Below are positions 1 to 8,592 of a DNA stretch of 64,000 nt, piece after piece. The stretch covers positions 62,001 through 126,000 of the forward strand of contig NZ_FQZU01000010.1 in NCBI RefSeq assembly GCF_900142135.1, in the 5' to 3' direction. The notes below the pieces were generated by a model. It had not been told where the DNA came from and searched no databases. It saw only the letters and a list, made by a program, of their open reading frames with translations. Position 1 is the stretch's first letter; every line of letters begins with the position of its first letter. Origin of the DNA: Desulfatibacillum alkenivorans DSM 16219 (GTDB lineage Bacteria; Desulfobacterota; Desulfobacteria; Desulfobacterales; Desulfatibacillaceae). The translations under genes were made by a program, and so were the position numbers.

Positions 1-1399
1 TTCTTTCCTGCAAATCCTTATGCGCGTCATCGTCGATCAGACCCAGGTCGTGGCCGTATTCCATCAGGCGCAGGTCCGTATTATCCTCCCTCAGCATAAG
101 CCGGTATTCGGCCCGGGAGGTGAACATGCGGTACGGTTCGGAGGTCCCCCGGGTGACAAGGTCGTCCACCATGACGGCCATGTACGCCTCGGACCGGTCC
201 GGCAGAAAGGGCGGCCTGCCCTGGATTTTACAGGCGGCGTTGATTCCCGCCCACATGCCCTGGGCGGCGGCCTCCTCGTAACCTGATGTTCCGTTGAGCT
301 GTCCGGCGGCGTAAAGGCCCTTCACCAGTTTTGTTTCCAGGGTGGGCTTCAAGCCCGTGGGATGGAGAAAATCGTATTCAATGGCATAGGCGGGCCGCAT
401 GATCTCCACCTGCTCCATGCCCGGTATAGAGCGGTACAGTTTGATCTGCACCTCCAAAGGCATGCTGTTGCCCAGGCCGGAAACGTATATCTCCCGGGTG
501 TGTACGCCCTCGTGCTCCAGGATGATCTGGTGGCTTTCCCGCTCGGGAAATTTGACGATTTTGTCCTCAAAGGAGGGGCAATACCTGGCCGAAACCCCTT
601 TGACGATTCCTCCGTACAAAGCCGAGCAGCTCAGGTTATCCCGGATGATCCGGTGGGTGCGTTCGTTGGTGCGGCCCATAAAGCTGGACATGGGCGTTAA
701 GGGGCTGGCTTTCGAAAACAAGGAAAAGGGCCGGGGGGGGGCCTCGCCCGCCTGCTCTTCAAAGCAGGAAAAGTCGATGCTGTCCTTGGCCACTCGGGCG
801 GGAGTGCCGGTCTTCATGCGGCCCATGGCGAATCCCAATTCCAAAAGATGGGAGGCCAGGCTGTACGAGGCGAATTCTCCGGCCCGGCCGGCTTTCATGG
901 ACTTGTGGCCTATATGGATGACGCCGGACAGGAAGGTGCCGGTGGCCAGGATGACGGCCTCGGCCTGGTATTCGTATCCAAAATGATCCACCACGCCCGC
1001 GACCCGGTTTCCGTCCAAAACCAATCGGTCGATTTTCGCCTGCTTGAGGTCCAGGTTGGGCTGGTCTTCCACGCACTGCTTCATCATCTGATGATACATG
1101 TGCTTGTCGTTTTGGGTGCGCGTGCTTTGCACCGCCGGGCCTTTCCGGGTGTTCAGGGTGCGGTAGCTGATGGCGGTTTGGTCGGTCACCCGGGCCATGG
1201 ATCCGCCTAAAGCGTCCACTTCCTTGACCAGTTGGCCCTTGCCGGCGCCGCCTATGGACGGGCTGCATGGCATGCCCGCCACCGAATCCAGGTGGATGGT
1301 CGTCAGCAGCGTCTTGCATCCCATGCGGGCGGCTGCCAGGGCGGCCTCGCATCCTGCGTGGCCCGCCCCGATTACTATGATGTCATACCGTTTACACAT
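1..1399 (-). CDS. mnmG: tRNA uridine-5-carboxymethylaminomethyl modification enzyme MnmG (GidA), 3' end outside window
   Basis: Reading the minus strand from ATG at 1399 gives MCKRYDIIVIGAGHAGCEA, the FAD-binding Rossmann start of MnmG, followed by the family signatures AGMPCSPSIGGAGKG near residue 45 and TSGYEEAAAQGMWAG near residue 370. MnmG works with MnmE to add the carboxymethylaminomethyl group at wobble uridine 34 of several tRNAs in the cytoplasm. The window holds 466 codons of a family that is usually about 620 residues, so the C-terminal helical part lies beyond position 1. A run of nine G at 733-741 could suggest a frameshift, but the frame is the same on both sides. The gene diverges from the radical SAM gene at 1424 with only 24 bases between them. 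Confidence 0.96.
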   Translation of the reverse strand, partial: MCKRYDIIVIGAGHAGCEAALAAARMGCKTLLTTIHLDSVAGMPCSPSIGGAGKGQLVKEVDALGGSMARVTDQTAISYRTLNTRKGPAVQSTRTQNDKHMYHQMMKQCVEDQPNLDLKQAKIDRLVLDGNRVAGVVDHFGYEYQAEAVILATGTFLSGVIHIGHKSMKAGRAGEFASYSLASHLLELGFAMGRMKTGTPARVAKDSIDFSCFEEQAGEAPPRPFSLFSKASPLTPMSSFMGRTNERTHRIIRDNLSCSALYGGIVKGVSARYCPSFEDKIVKFPERESHQIILEHEGVHTREIYVSGLGNSMPLEVQIKLYRSIPGMEQVEIMRPAYAIEYDFLHPTGLKPTLETKLVKGLYAAGQLNGTSGYEEAAAQGMWAGINAACKIQGRPPFLPDRSEAYMAVMVDDLVTRGTSEPYRMFTSRAEYRLMLREDNTDLRLMEYGHDLGLIDDDAHKDLQER

Positions 1400-1423
1400 A
1401 TTGCTTGACCGTGTATAAGCCTA

Positions 1424-2383
1424 ATGGCGTTACAAAATTTTAATTATACCATGCAGACGGCCATGAACGAAAAACCTTATAAGGATCTTGCCGGCTTCCT
1501 CCGGTCCCATTTTGGATGCAGGGTGCAGAAAATCACCCTGGACGCCGGGCTTTCGTGCCCCAATCGGGACGGAACCCTGGGCCGGGGAGGATGCATATAC
1601 TGCAATGAAAGAGGATCGGGCACCGGCGCCGCTCTTCAAGGCCTATCCATAACCCAACAGCTTGAACGCGGCAAGGAAACTTTGGGAAGGCGCTATAAGG
1701 CCAAGAAGTTTCTGGCCTATTTCCAGGCCCATACCAACACCTACGCCCCGGTGGAGAGGCTGCAGGCGTTGTATCGCGAGGCCCTGGCGGTTCCCGGCGT
1801 GGTTGGGTTGTGCATCGGAACCCGGCCTGACTGCGTGGACGAAAAAATCCTGGCGCTTTTGGAGGACCTGGCCGCGGAAGCCATGATTTGGGCCGAGTAC
1901 GGGCTGCAATCCCGCCACGACAAGACCCTCGACCTCATCAACCGGGGGCACGATGCGGCCTGCTTTGAAAAAACCGTCGTGGCCACCGCCGGACGAAACA
2001 TCCTGACCTGCGCCCACGTGATCCTGGGCCTGCCCGGAGAAAACCGGGAGGACATGCTGGAGACGGCCCGGTACATCGCCGCATTGCCCGTTGACGGGGT
2101 GAAGATTCACCTGATGTACGTGGTAAGGGGGACGGCTTTGCACAGGATTTACGAGCAAGGCCGGTATCAATGCATGGAGCAGGAAGACTACGTGGAAACC
2201 GTGCACCGGTTTCTGGAGCTTCTGCCGCCTGATATGGTCATCCAGCGGCTTACCGGCGACCCGCACCGGGACGAACTCGTCGCCCCGGAATGGTCGTTGA
2301 GAAAGGGCGAAACCATCACCCTGATTCATGAGTCCATGGCCCGGGAGAACTCCCGGCAGGGACGGTTTTACTCTCCGTCCTGA
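1424..2383 (+). CDS. Radical SAM protein, YhcC/TIGR01212 family
   Basis: The protein has the family's N-terminal radical SAM signature with spaced cysteines: SCPNRDGTLGRGGCIYCN at about residues 46-63, then the GTRPDCVDEK and EYGLQSRHDKTL motifs and a C-terminal HRFLELLPPDMVIQRLTGD. This matches the YhcC/YtqA (TIGR01212) group of about 310 residues, a radical SAM family of unsettled function related to Elp3-like enzymes. ATG 1424 has no clear ribosome binding site. ATGs at 1451 and 1463 are equally possible, and the family usually starts close to the 1463 methionine. The last 16 bases overlap the convergent nadE. The neighbour across the divergent promoter is the tRNA modification gene mnmG, which fits an RNA-related role, but that is inference. 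Confidence 0.9.
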   Translation: MALQNFNYTMQTAMNEKPYKDLAGFLRSHFGCRVQKITLDAGLSCPNRDGTLGRGGCIYCNERGSGTGAALQGLSITQQLERGKETLGRRYKAKKFLAYFQAHTNTYAPVERLQALYREALAVPGVVGLCIGTRPDCVDEKILALLEDLAAEAMIWAEYGLQSRHDKTLDLINRGHDAACFEKTVVATAGRNILTCAHVILGLPGENREDMLETARYIAALPVDGVKIHLMYVVRGTALHRIYEQGRYQCMEQEDYVETVHRFLELLPPDMVIQRLTGDPHRDELVAPEWSLRKGETITLIHESMARENSRQGRFYSPS

Positions 2384-4014
2384 TCCTTGAACCGTTGGGC
2401 CACGGGATATCTTCTGCCCTCGCCGAAGGCCTTGGAGGTCAGCTTAAGCCCGGGCGCCGCCTGCCTGCGTTTGTATTCGTTGCGCACCACCCGCCGGACG
2501 ATATCCCGCACAATCTTTTCATCATAGCCCATGGCGATGATTTCTTCAGGATCTTTCAAATCCTCTATGTAGGCGTGCAGAATCGGGTCCAGGATCTCGT
2601 AGGGAGGCAAGTCGTCCTGGTCCGTCTGGTCCGGCCTAAGCTCGGCGGACGGCGCTTTGGAGAGGATGCTTTCCGGGATGATTTCCCGGTCCTTGTTAAA
2701 ATAACGGGAGACCTCGTAAACCAGCTCCTTGGGCAGGTCGGAGATGACGGACAAGCCGCCGTTCATGTCTCCGTACAAGGTGCAGTAGCCTACGGCCACT
2801 TCGGACTTATTGCCCGTGGAAAGGACCATGGCGCCGGTTTTATTGGAAAAGGCCATGAGGATGGAGCCTCGGGTTCGGGCCTGGATATTTTGTTCGGTAA
2901 CGCCAAAATCCTCCTTGTTGCAAAAGCTGAGGCTGCTCAGGAAGGTCTCGAAAACAGGCGTGATAGGAATGATCTCGTAAGGGCAGCCCAGGTTGTCGGC
3001 CAGTTCTCTGGCGTCCGTAAAATTCTGTTGGGAGGTGTATTCCGAAGGCATGAAAATGCTGTAGGCGTTTTCCGGCCCCAGAGCCTCGGCTGCTACGGCC
3101 AGGGTCAGGGCGGAGTCTATGCCGCCGGACAGGCCCACCACCACCTTGGAAAAACCGCATTTGCGTACATAGTCGCCCACCCCGGTGACCAAAGCCTTGG
3201 CCAGGGATTCGGCTTCGCTTTCGCAAACCGGGTGAATGTCTCCCTTGCCGGTTTCCGTGTCAAAGGTCACCAGGTCTTCTTCAAACTCTCCGGCCAGGGC
3301 CGCCAAATCGCCGCCCGGCGTATGCACGGTGCTGGCGCCGTCGAATATCAGATGATCGTTTCCGCCCACCTGATTGACGTACACGCAGGAAAGGCGGTGC
3401 TTTTTGGCGAGGTGGCTCATGATATTGCCGCGAACGGCCCGTTTTCCGGCATGGAAAGGGGATGCCGCGATATTGATGATCAAGGCCGCTTTTTTGTCAG
3501 CCAGGGTTTGAACCGGGTCCCAGTCGTAAAGCTGCTCGGGAAAAAGATCCTTGTCGTTCCATGCGTCTTCGCAAATGGTCAGGCCGATATTCATGCCTTT
3601 GTACATAAAAGGTTCGGCCTTGGCGCCGGGAGCGAAATACCGGGACTCGTCAAACACGTCATAAGTGGGCAGCAGCCTTTTGTGGACCACCTCCAGAATA
3701 TTGCCGTCCTCAAAAAGCATGGCGGCGTTGGCGATGGGCTTGCCCGGAGCGCCGCCCACCCGGTCAACAAACCCAAGTATGACGCCGATGCCTTTAATCT
3801 CGGCCACCAGGCTTTGGACCGTGTTTTGGCACGCCCGGATAAAACTTTTTCTTTCCAGCAGATCCCTGGGGGGATAGCCGCACACGGACAGTTCGGGAAA
3901 TATAACAAGGTCGCAGGAGAGGTCTTTCGCCTTTTGAGCGAAATCCTGAATTTTACTCCTGGCGCCTTTAAAGTCGCCGACAATGGGATTAATTTGAGCC
4001 AATGCTATTTTCAT
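2368..4014 (-). CDS. nadE: Glutamine-dependent NAD+ synthetase
   Basis: 548 residues in the usual two-domain order. An N-terminal nitrilase-type glutaminase begins MKIALAQINPIVGDF, with the catalytic set E (FPELSVCGYPPRDLL), K (HKRLLPTYDVFDE) and C (GLTICEDAWND). A C-terminal ATP-pyrophosphatase synthetase has the P-loop VVGLSGGIDSALTLA near residue 290 and STGNKSEVAVGYCTLYGD. The enzyme amidates deamido-NAD+ to NAD+ using glutamine ammonia. The start was placed at ATG 4014, where the conserved MKIALAQ begins. An open frame extends 54 codons further upstream but that extension is not conserved in the family. The 3' end overlaps the convergent radical SAM gene by 16 bases. Confidence 0.96.
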   Translation of the reverse strand: MKIALAQINPIVGDFKGARSKIQDFAQKAKDLSCDLVIFPELSVCGYPPRDLLERKSFIRACQNTVQSLVAEIKGIGVILGFVDRVGGAPGKPIANAAMLFEDGNILEVVHKRLLPTYDVFDESRYFAPGAKAEPFMYKGMNIGLTICEDAWNDKDLFPEQLYDWDPVQTLADKKAALIINIAASPFHAGKRAVRGNIMSHLAKKHRLSCVYVNQVGGNDHLIFDGASTVHTPGGDLAALAGEFEEDLVTFDTETGKGDIHPVCESEAESLAKALVTGVGDYVRKCGFSKVVVGLSGGIDSALTLAVAAEALGPENAYSIFMPSEYTSQQNFTDARELADNLGCPYEIIPITPVFETFLSSLSFCNKEDFGVTEQNIQARTRGSILMAFSNKTGAMVLSTGNKSEVAVGYCTLYGDMNGGLSVISDLPKELVYEVSRYFNKDREIIPESILSKAPSAELRPDQTDQDDLPPYEILDPILHAYIEDLKDPEEIIAMGYDEKIVRDIVRRVVRNEYKRRQAAPGLKLTSKAFGEGRRYPVAQRFKDQDGE

Positions 4015-4168
4015 TGAAAAGCCTCCGTTCAAACACGGTATAGATATTTTGCGAGGCATTTTCAAGACCCATGCTATGGGTTGAACCGAAAAAGCCTTGA
4101 CCTTAGTCTGTACAGCGCCATAATAACGAAAAATTCCTTCCTTAGTATAGCATTTCCATGGAGAGGCC

Positions 4169-5650
4169 TTGAACAAAAAATCGGGATTTCAAAACATCGC
4201 TGCTTTTTGCCTTTCAGCCATCCCCTGGCTGGCGTTTTTGGGGGCGATCACGCAAAACACGGCGGACCCGGACCTTTTCGGTTACCTGGCCTTCGGCCGC
4301 CTGTTTTTTGAGTCCCATGGCTTTCCCTATGAAGACGTTTTTTCCTATTATCCGGTCAAAAGCCCGTGGGTTTACCACGAATGGCTGACCGGAGTATTTT
4401 TTTACAAGCTATATACGGGATTAGGCGCCTGGGCGATTCAGTCCTTGAAGTACGCCCTGGCCCTGGGCTTCCTGGGTTTGGCCTGGAAAACCGCCAGGTT
4501 GAGCAAGGCGGACGGCAAAGCCGTCGCAGCCGCTGCTATGACGGGCGTTTGGGTGCTGGCCCAGGGTTGGAGTCCGGTTAGGGCTCAGGCGTTCACTTAT
4601 TTTTTCTTTGCACTGACTTTATACGCGCTGGAGAGGGCGCGCCTGCACGGCGCGGTGAAAATGCTATGGGCGGCGCCGGTTTTATTCCTGTTCTGGTGCA
4701 ATCTCCACGGCGGCTTTCCGGCCGGGCTGGGAGTATTGGCCATCTATGCGTGCTGGTTTTGGGCCGGCGGCATAAAAAGAGAGGCGGCCGCCTGCACAGC
4801 GGCGTTGGCCGGATCGGTTTTGGCGACTTTGGCTAATCCTTACGGAGTTGACTATTGGGCATATCTGGCCAAGTCCCTTTTTATGGACCGACCCTTTATC
4901 GTGGAATGGTGGCCGCTCCCCAAAACTTTGGTTCACGGTTTTTATCTGCCGGCGAGCGTCTTTACGCTGATTTTGTTTTTATGCGCCGCTGTTATGCTTC
5001 CCAAAATGTTCAAGGATCGCAATCCCGGAGCCGTGCTTTTGCCGGTATTGGCGGGGCTCGCCTTTTTGCATCATCGCCACGGGATTTTTTTCGTCCTGGG
5101 GTTTATCGCCCTTGCGCCCGGATATTTGTCCATTAGAAAGCCCAAAAAAATATGGGGATGGGCGGCGGCGGCCCTGGCCGCCTTTTGCCTGGCGGGGAAT
5201 ATGCTGCTGGCCGGATATCAGAGTTTGTATTTATTTTCAGGCTCTCCCTTGGCATTGAACGCCCCCTCTTATGAGCAAGCTCCGGCGAATGCGCCTTATT
5301 ATCCCTCGGGCGCCGCAGACTATTTGCTTGCCTGCGGCATGCAAGGCAATGTACTGACCGATTTTCATTGGGGGGAGTACCTGATTTGGCGGCTGCATCC
5401 AAATTTTCGGGTTGGTGTGGACGGGCGCTACGAAACCGTGTTCCCGGAGGGAATTGTTAACGAACATTTCTTGTGCTTTGAAAATCCTCGGGTGAGAGCC
5501 AAGGACTTTTTCGCCTATCTGGAAAAATATCCTACGGATACGATCATAACAACCGCCCAAAGCGCGGCCCATATCCTGTTGGCGCAAAACAAGGGCTGGC
5601 GCCTGATGTATCAGGACCCTGGAAGCGCGCTGTTTGTGCGGGACAAATAA
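4169..5650 (+). CDS. Polytopic membrane protein, possible GT-C type glycosyltransferase
   Basis: 493 residues, starting at TTG 4169 with GGAGAGG just upstream. About ten hydrophobic segments cover residues 8-400 (for example IAAFCLSAIPWLAFLGAI, VLFLFWCNLHGGFPAGLGVL and VLLPVLAGLAFL). A soluble tail of about 95 residues follows. An acidic loop after the first membrane segment (NTADPDLFGYLAFGR) and the tail motif HWGEYLIWRLHPNFRVGVDGR resemble membrane proteins with a GT-C glycosyltransferase-like topology. The D/E loop residues are compatible with that, but I do not recognise a specific family. No neighbouring cell-envelope genes support a role. The gene is convergent with the PilZ gene, 19 bases away. 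Confidence 0.6.
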   Translation: MNKKSGFQNIAAFCLSAIPWLAFLGAITQNTADPDLFGYLAFGRLFFESHGFPYEDVFSYYPVKSPWVYHEWLTGVFFYKLYTGLGAWAIQSLKYALALGFLGLAWKTARLSKADGKAVAAAAMTGVWVLAQGWSPVRAQAFTYFFFALTLYALERARLHGAVKMLWAAPVLFLFWCNLHGGFPAGLGVLAIYACWFWAGGIKREAAACTAALAGSVLATLANPYGVDYWAYLAKSLFMDRPFIVEWWPLPKTLVHGFYLPASVFTLILFLCAAVMLPKMFKDRNPGAVLLPVLAGLAFLHHRHGIFFVLGFIALAPGYLSIRKPKKIWGWAAAALAAFCLAGNMLLAGYQSLYLFSGSPLALNAPSYEQAPANAPYYPSGAADYLLACGMQGNVLTDFHWGEYLIWRLHPNFRVGVDGRYETVFPEGIVNEHFLCFENPRVRAKDFFAYLEKYPTDTIITTAQSAAHILLAQNKGWRLMYQDPGSALFVRDK

Positions 5651-5669
5651 AAAAAAATCTGCTGATAGT

Positions 5670-6062
5670 TTAGTCCTTGGCCAAGTGGCGGATCAGCACC
5701 CGGTAGTCGTCTCCGGCAATGTCTATGAATTTGACTCCTACCCGGTAGTCTCCGGTTTCGTCGTCTTTGTCGTTGCGGACGACCTCCACCTTGCATGAAA
5801 TGGGATTGGAAGCCCTGGATATGGTGACCCCGGTCTGATTGTCGTCTGCTTCGGAATTGGTAATGCGAAAAGCCATGCTTAACTTGGCGCCGACATCATA
5901 CGGGGAGGGAGAGGAGAAGCTGAGGCCGCTCACGCTGATGTCTTTGCCTTCGGCTTCATGCTCCAGTTTTTCGGAAACCGGAAAGATCCTCCCGTTAATA
6001 TCCACTGAAATTGTTTTGGAAAAACGGGGAAACTTTCTCCTGTCGCCGTTAAAATCGTTCAT
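5670..6062 (-). CDS. PilZ domain protein (probable c-di-GMP receptor)
   Basis: A 130-residue single-domain protein with both PilZ c-di-GMP contact motifs: RRKFPRF (the RxxxR element) at residues 8-14 and DISVSGLSF (the D/NxSxxG element) at about 41-49. The rest is the expected small beta barrel ending VGVKFIDIAGDDYRVLIRHL. PilZ proteins bind cyclic di-GMP and pass the signal to motility, adhesion or secretion partners. No partner gene is adjacent, so the output is unknown. It reads as a complete stand-alone gene, convergent with the upstream membrane protein. Confidence 0.88.
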   Translation of the reverse strand: MNDFNGDRRKFPRFSKTISVDINGRIFPVSEKLEHEAEGKDISVSGLSFSSPSPYDVGAKLSMAFRITNSEADDNQTGVTISRASNPISCKVEVVRNDKDDETGDYRVGVKFIDIAGDDYRVLIRHLAKD

Positions 6063-6379
6063 TATCAGCTCCGTAGGGAGGCCCGGTGCAGACTTCCTCC
6101 CGTTTCAGGTGGTTTGCCATGCATAGCATTTGCAAACAGGATTCATTGAATTGGTATCCCCATAAATATACTATAAAGGACGCCTTGGATACAAGAGATA
6201 CCATGGCATATTTCAGGTCATGGGCCAAACTTTCGTTTACAGTCTTGACTTTGCTTGGAAGTCAGTATAATTATAGCTAAAATAAACAAGTCTGCTCCCG
6301 GTGTTTTTGAGGGAATTTGCGTCTGAATTGGAAAGCAAGCGGGAGAGTAAACACGGTTCACCCTTTCCAGGACAAGACT

Positions 6380-7012
6380 ATGAAGAAACCGAGAACGCAA
6401 GAGGAAATCGATCTGGTCAAAAGACAGATTCTGGATGAGGCTCTTGATATCATTACAGAAAGCGGATTCTCGTCGCTGACCATGCGGGCTATCGCCTCCG
6501 GCATAGGGATGACTGCCCCCAACATCTACAATTATTTCGTCGGCAAGGACGAAATATACATCACCTTGGTCATCCAGGGTTTTCAAACCATGTACCAGCA
6601 ATTGGTGGATGCGGCGGCCTCCCATGACGACCTTAAGGAAAAGGGCCGGGCGTTCATTCAGACTTATTTGAAGTTCGGCATGGAAAACGCCAGCCACTAC
6701 GACATCATGTTCACCCAGCCTACGCCCAAGTACGACGATTACGTGGGCACCCCGTTCCAGGACCTTTCGGAAGTGGAGTTAAAAATCTCCATGGACATTG
6801 CGTCGTTGGCCGAAAAGCTCATTAAAGAGGCCGGGGGGCCGGATATGGAGCAGGAAACAGTGTCCGACAAACTATTGGCTTTCTGGAGCATGCTGCACGG
6901 CATGGTCAGCCTGCACAATTCCAATGTGGCCTCCTACGTGGTCAAGGACGTGCGGGCAACCTGCGACAGAATCACGGAAGACATGCTGAACCTGTTTTTT
7001 CCCAACCTTTAG
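6380..7012 (+). CDS. TetR/AcrR family transcriptional regulator
   Basis: 210 residues from ATG 6380 (MKKPRTQEEIDLVKRQ). The N-terminal helix-turn-helix is typical: ALDIITESGFSSLTMRAIASG followed by MTAPNIYNYFVGKDEIY. The C-terminal helical ligand domain (about residues 60-200) includes FGMENASHYDIMFTQPTPKYDDY, seen in WHG-type TetR proteins. An open frame continues upstream to 6317 but lacks the family start. Only 11 bases separate it from the SUMF1-like gene, so it probably heads, or at least regulates, the three-gene secreted cassette that follows. The ligand is unknown. Confidence 0.88.
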   Translation: MKKPRTQEEIDLVKRQILDEALDIITESGFSSLTMRAIASGIGMTAPNIYNYFVGKDEIYITLVIQGFQTMYQQLVDAAASHDDLKEKGRAFIQTYLKFGMENASHYDIMFTQPTPKYDDYVGTPFQDLSEVELKISMDIASLAEKLIKEAGGPDMEQETVSDKLLAFWSMLHGMVSLHNSNVASYVVKDVRATCDRITEDMLNLFFPNL

Positions 7013-7023
7013 GTCCATGCCAG

Positions 7024-7842
7024 ATGAAGCCGGGCTATTTGACAAAATTCGCCGCCTGCCTGCTCTCCGTTCTGTTGCTTTGGCTTCCTGCATACGGCAT
7101 GGGCCCCAAGCCCAGAGTGGATGACATGCAAACCGGGACCGGGGAGGACTTTACCGATCCCGCCACGGGCATGGAATTCATTTGGGTTCCGGGCGGCCCT
7201 TTTTTTATGGGCTGCGGAGACTGGGCCGGAGATTGCGACCTGGACGAGGAGCCCGCCCATGAGGTCCAGCTTCAGGGTTTTTGGATATCCAAAACCGAAG
7301 TCACCCAGGGGCAATGGAAAAAAATCATGGGCTTCAATCCCTCCCATTTTGACCTGGGGGACGATTATCCCGTAGAAAACGTCTCCTGGACCAACGCCAA
7401 GGAGTTCGTCCGCAGGCTTACCGTCGCCAATGACATGAAATATTGGTTTGACATACCCTCGGAAGCCCAATGGGAATACGTCTGCCGCAGCGGAGGCCAA
7501 GCCGAGCAGTTTGCAGGAACCGCAGACCCTTTGGAGGCGGCCTGGTTTTTGGAAAACAGCCAGGGAACGACCCATCCCGTGGCCTCGAAAAAGCCCAACG
7601 GCCTGGGAGTCTACGACATGTCCGGCAACGTGTGGGAATGGTGCCGGGATCAATATGACGTAAAAGCGTACGCCAAGCACGAACCCAACGACCCGGTTTT
7701 TCGCGGGGAAGAGCCGTATCACGTCATTCGCGGAGGGGCCTTTAATTTTAACGCTTTCAATGTCCGGTGCGGAGTCCGAAACGACAGCGCGCCCGGAGAT
7801 CCCTACTACGATATAGGATTTCGTTTGGTTCGAACGTATTGA
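7024..7842 (+). CDS. Secreted SUMF1/FGE-sulfatase-domain protein, non-catalytic type
   Basis: 272 residues with an N-terminal signal peptide (hydrophobic LLSVLLLWLPAYG, residues 13-25) and one SUMF1 domain from about residue 50: GMEFIWVPGGPFFMGCG, ISKTEVTQGQWKKIMG, PSEAQWEYVCRSGG, GNVWEWCRD and VIRGGAFNFNAFNVRCGVR. Genuine formylglycine-generating enzymes carry a reactive CxxxxC pair in the last strand region. Here only one cysteine (RCGVR) is present, so sulfatase activation is unlikely. The protein is probably an exported structural or ligand-binding member of the family. It follows the TetR gene by 11 bases and is part of a SUMF1-TPR-SUMF1 set. Confidence 0.85.
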   Translation: MKPGYLTKFAACLLSVLLLWLPAYGMGPKPRVDDMQTGTGEDFTDPATGMEFIWVPGGPFFMGCGDWAGDCDLDEEPAHEVQLQGFWISKTEVTQGQWKKIMGFNPSHFDLGDDYPVENVSWTNAKEFVRRLTVANDMKYWFDIPSEAQWEYVCRSGGQAEQFAGTADPLEAAWFLENSQGTTHPVASKKPNGLGVYDMSGNVWEWCRDQYDVKAYAKHEPNDPVFRGEEPYHVIRGGAFNFNAFNVRCGVRNDSAPGDPYYDIGFRLVRTY

Positions 7843-7910
7843 TTATTTGGAGTATTGATTAATTTGCGGCCCCTTTCGGGACCTCTCGATTTTGCGGAAA
7901 TCCAGAGAAC

Positions 7911-8588
7911 ATGAGAATGTTTTTAATGCCGCTTGTTGCGGCAGCCATACTATTTTCTCCATCCACAGGCCTTGCAAATTGCGAAGAGGCCCGCATCATG
8001 GCCGCCCGGGCGCACGCCTATTTTGAAATGCAACCCCAAAACAGCCTGGAATTGCTTGAAAAAGCCCATCAGCTATGCCCTGGGGACTACGCCATATATT
8101 ATAATCTGGGCCTGGCCCTGTACCTGACGAACAAGCCCGGGGAGTCTTACAAAGTATGGGCGGAACTGGCGAAGCGTCACGCCGACTCCAAATTGCTCGT
8201 CAACCTGGGCTGGCTCGCTTTGGAATTGGGCCGCCCGGAAGAAGCCGAAGAGTGGCGAAAAAAATCCGAGGAGCACAACGCCTCCGATCCCAACGCCGTA
8301 GCCCTGCATGTGGAAATCCTGTTCGCCCTGAACAGGCCCAAGGAGGCTTTGGACATCGCCGCCCTGAACAAGGGCCGGGTCCCGTTCAACATCTCCCGGG
8401 ATCATCTGGAAAAGGTCACCGCCGGCATTCGCCAGACTTATGAAAACGGCGATAAATCCGAGGCCGCAGACCAGTTGAGGGACGCCATCAGGGAATATCC
8501 GGAAATTAAAAAGCTCCAGTCGGCCCGCGACCTCATGCGCATTTTGTTTTTCGACCGTAAGGTGGAAATGTCCGGGGAGGAAAAATAA
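7911..8588 (+). CDS. Exported tetratricopeptide-repeat protein
   Basis: 225 residues with a signal peptide (MRMFLMPLVAAAILFSPSTG, then a short cut site before NCEEA). Helical TPR-type repeats run from about residue 28 to 130: AYFEMQPQNSLELLEKAHQL, YYNLGLALYLTNKPGESYKV and NLGWLALELGRPEEAEEW. The rest is a charged helical tail. It lies between two exported SUMF1-domain proteins and its stop is 4 bases before the second one, so the three are probably made together. TPRs suggest a periplasmic scaffold or partner-binding role. No enzyme motif is visible. Confidence 0.82.
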   Translation: MRMFLMPLVAAAILFSPSTGLANCEEARIMAARAHAYFEMQPQNSLELLEKAHQLCPGDYAIYYNLGLALYLTNKPGESYKVWAELAKRHADSKLLVNLGWLALELGRPEEAEEWRKKSEEHNASDPNAVALHVEILFALNRPKEALDIAALNKGRVPFNISRDHLEKVTAGIRQTYENGDKSEAADQLRDAIREYPEIKKLQSARDLMRILFFDRKVEMSGEEK

Positions 8589-8592
8589 AACC

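Noticed and set aside
733-741. Frameshift in mnmG at a run of nine G
   Set aside because: The frame that begins at 1399 is the same as the frame read in the conserved segment near 20-130, so the gene is intact here.
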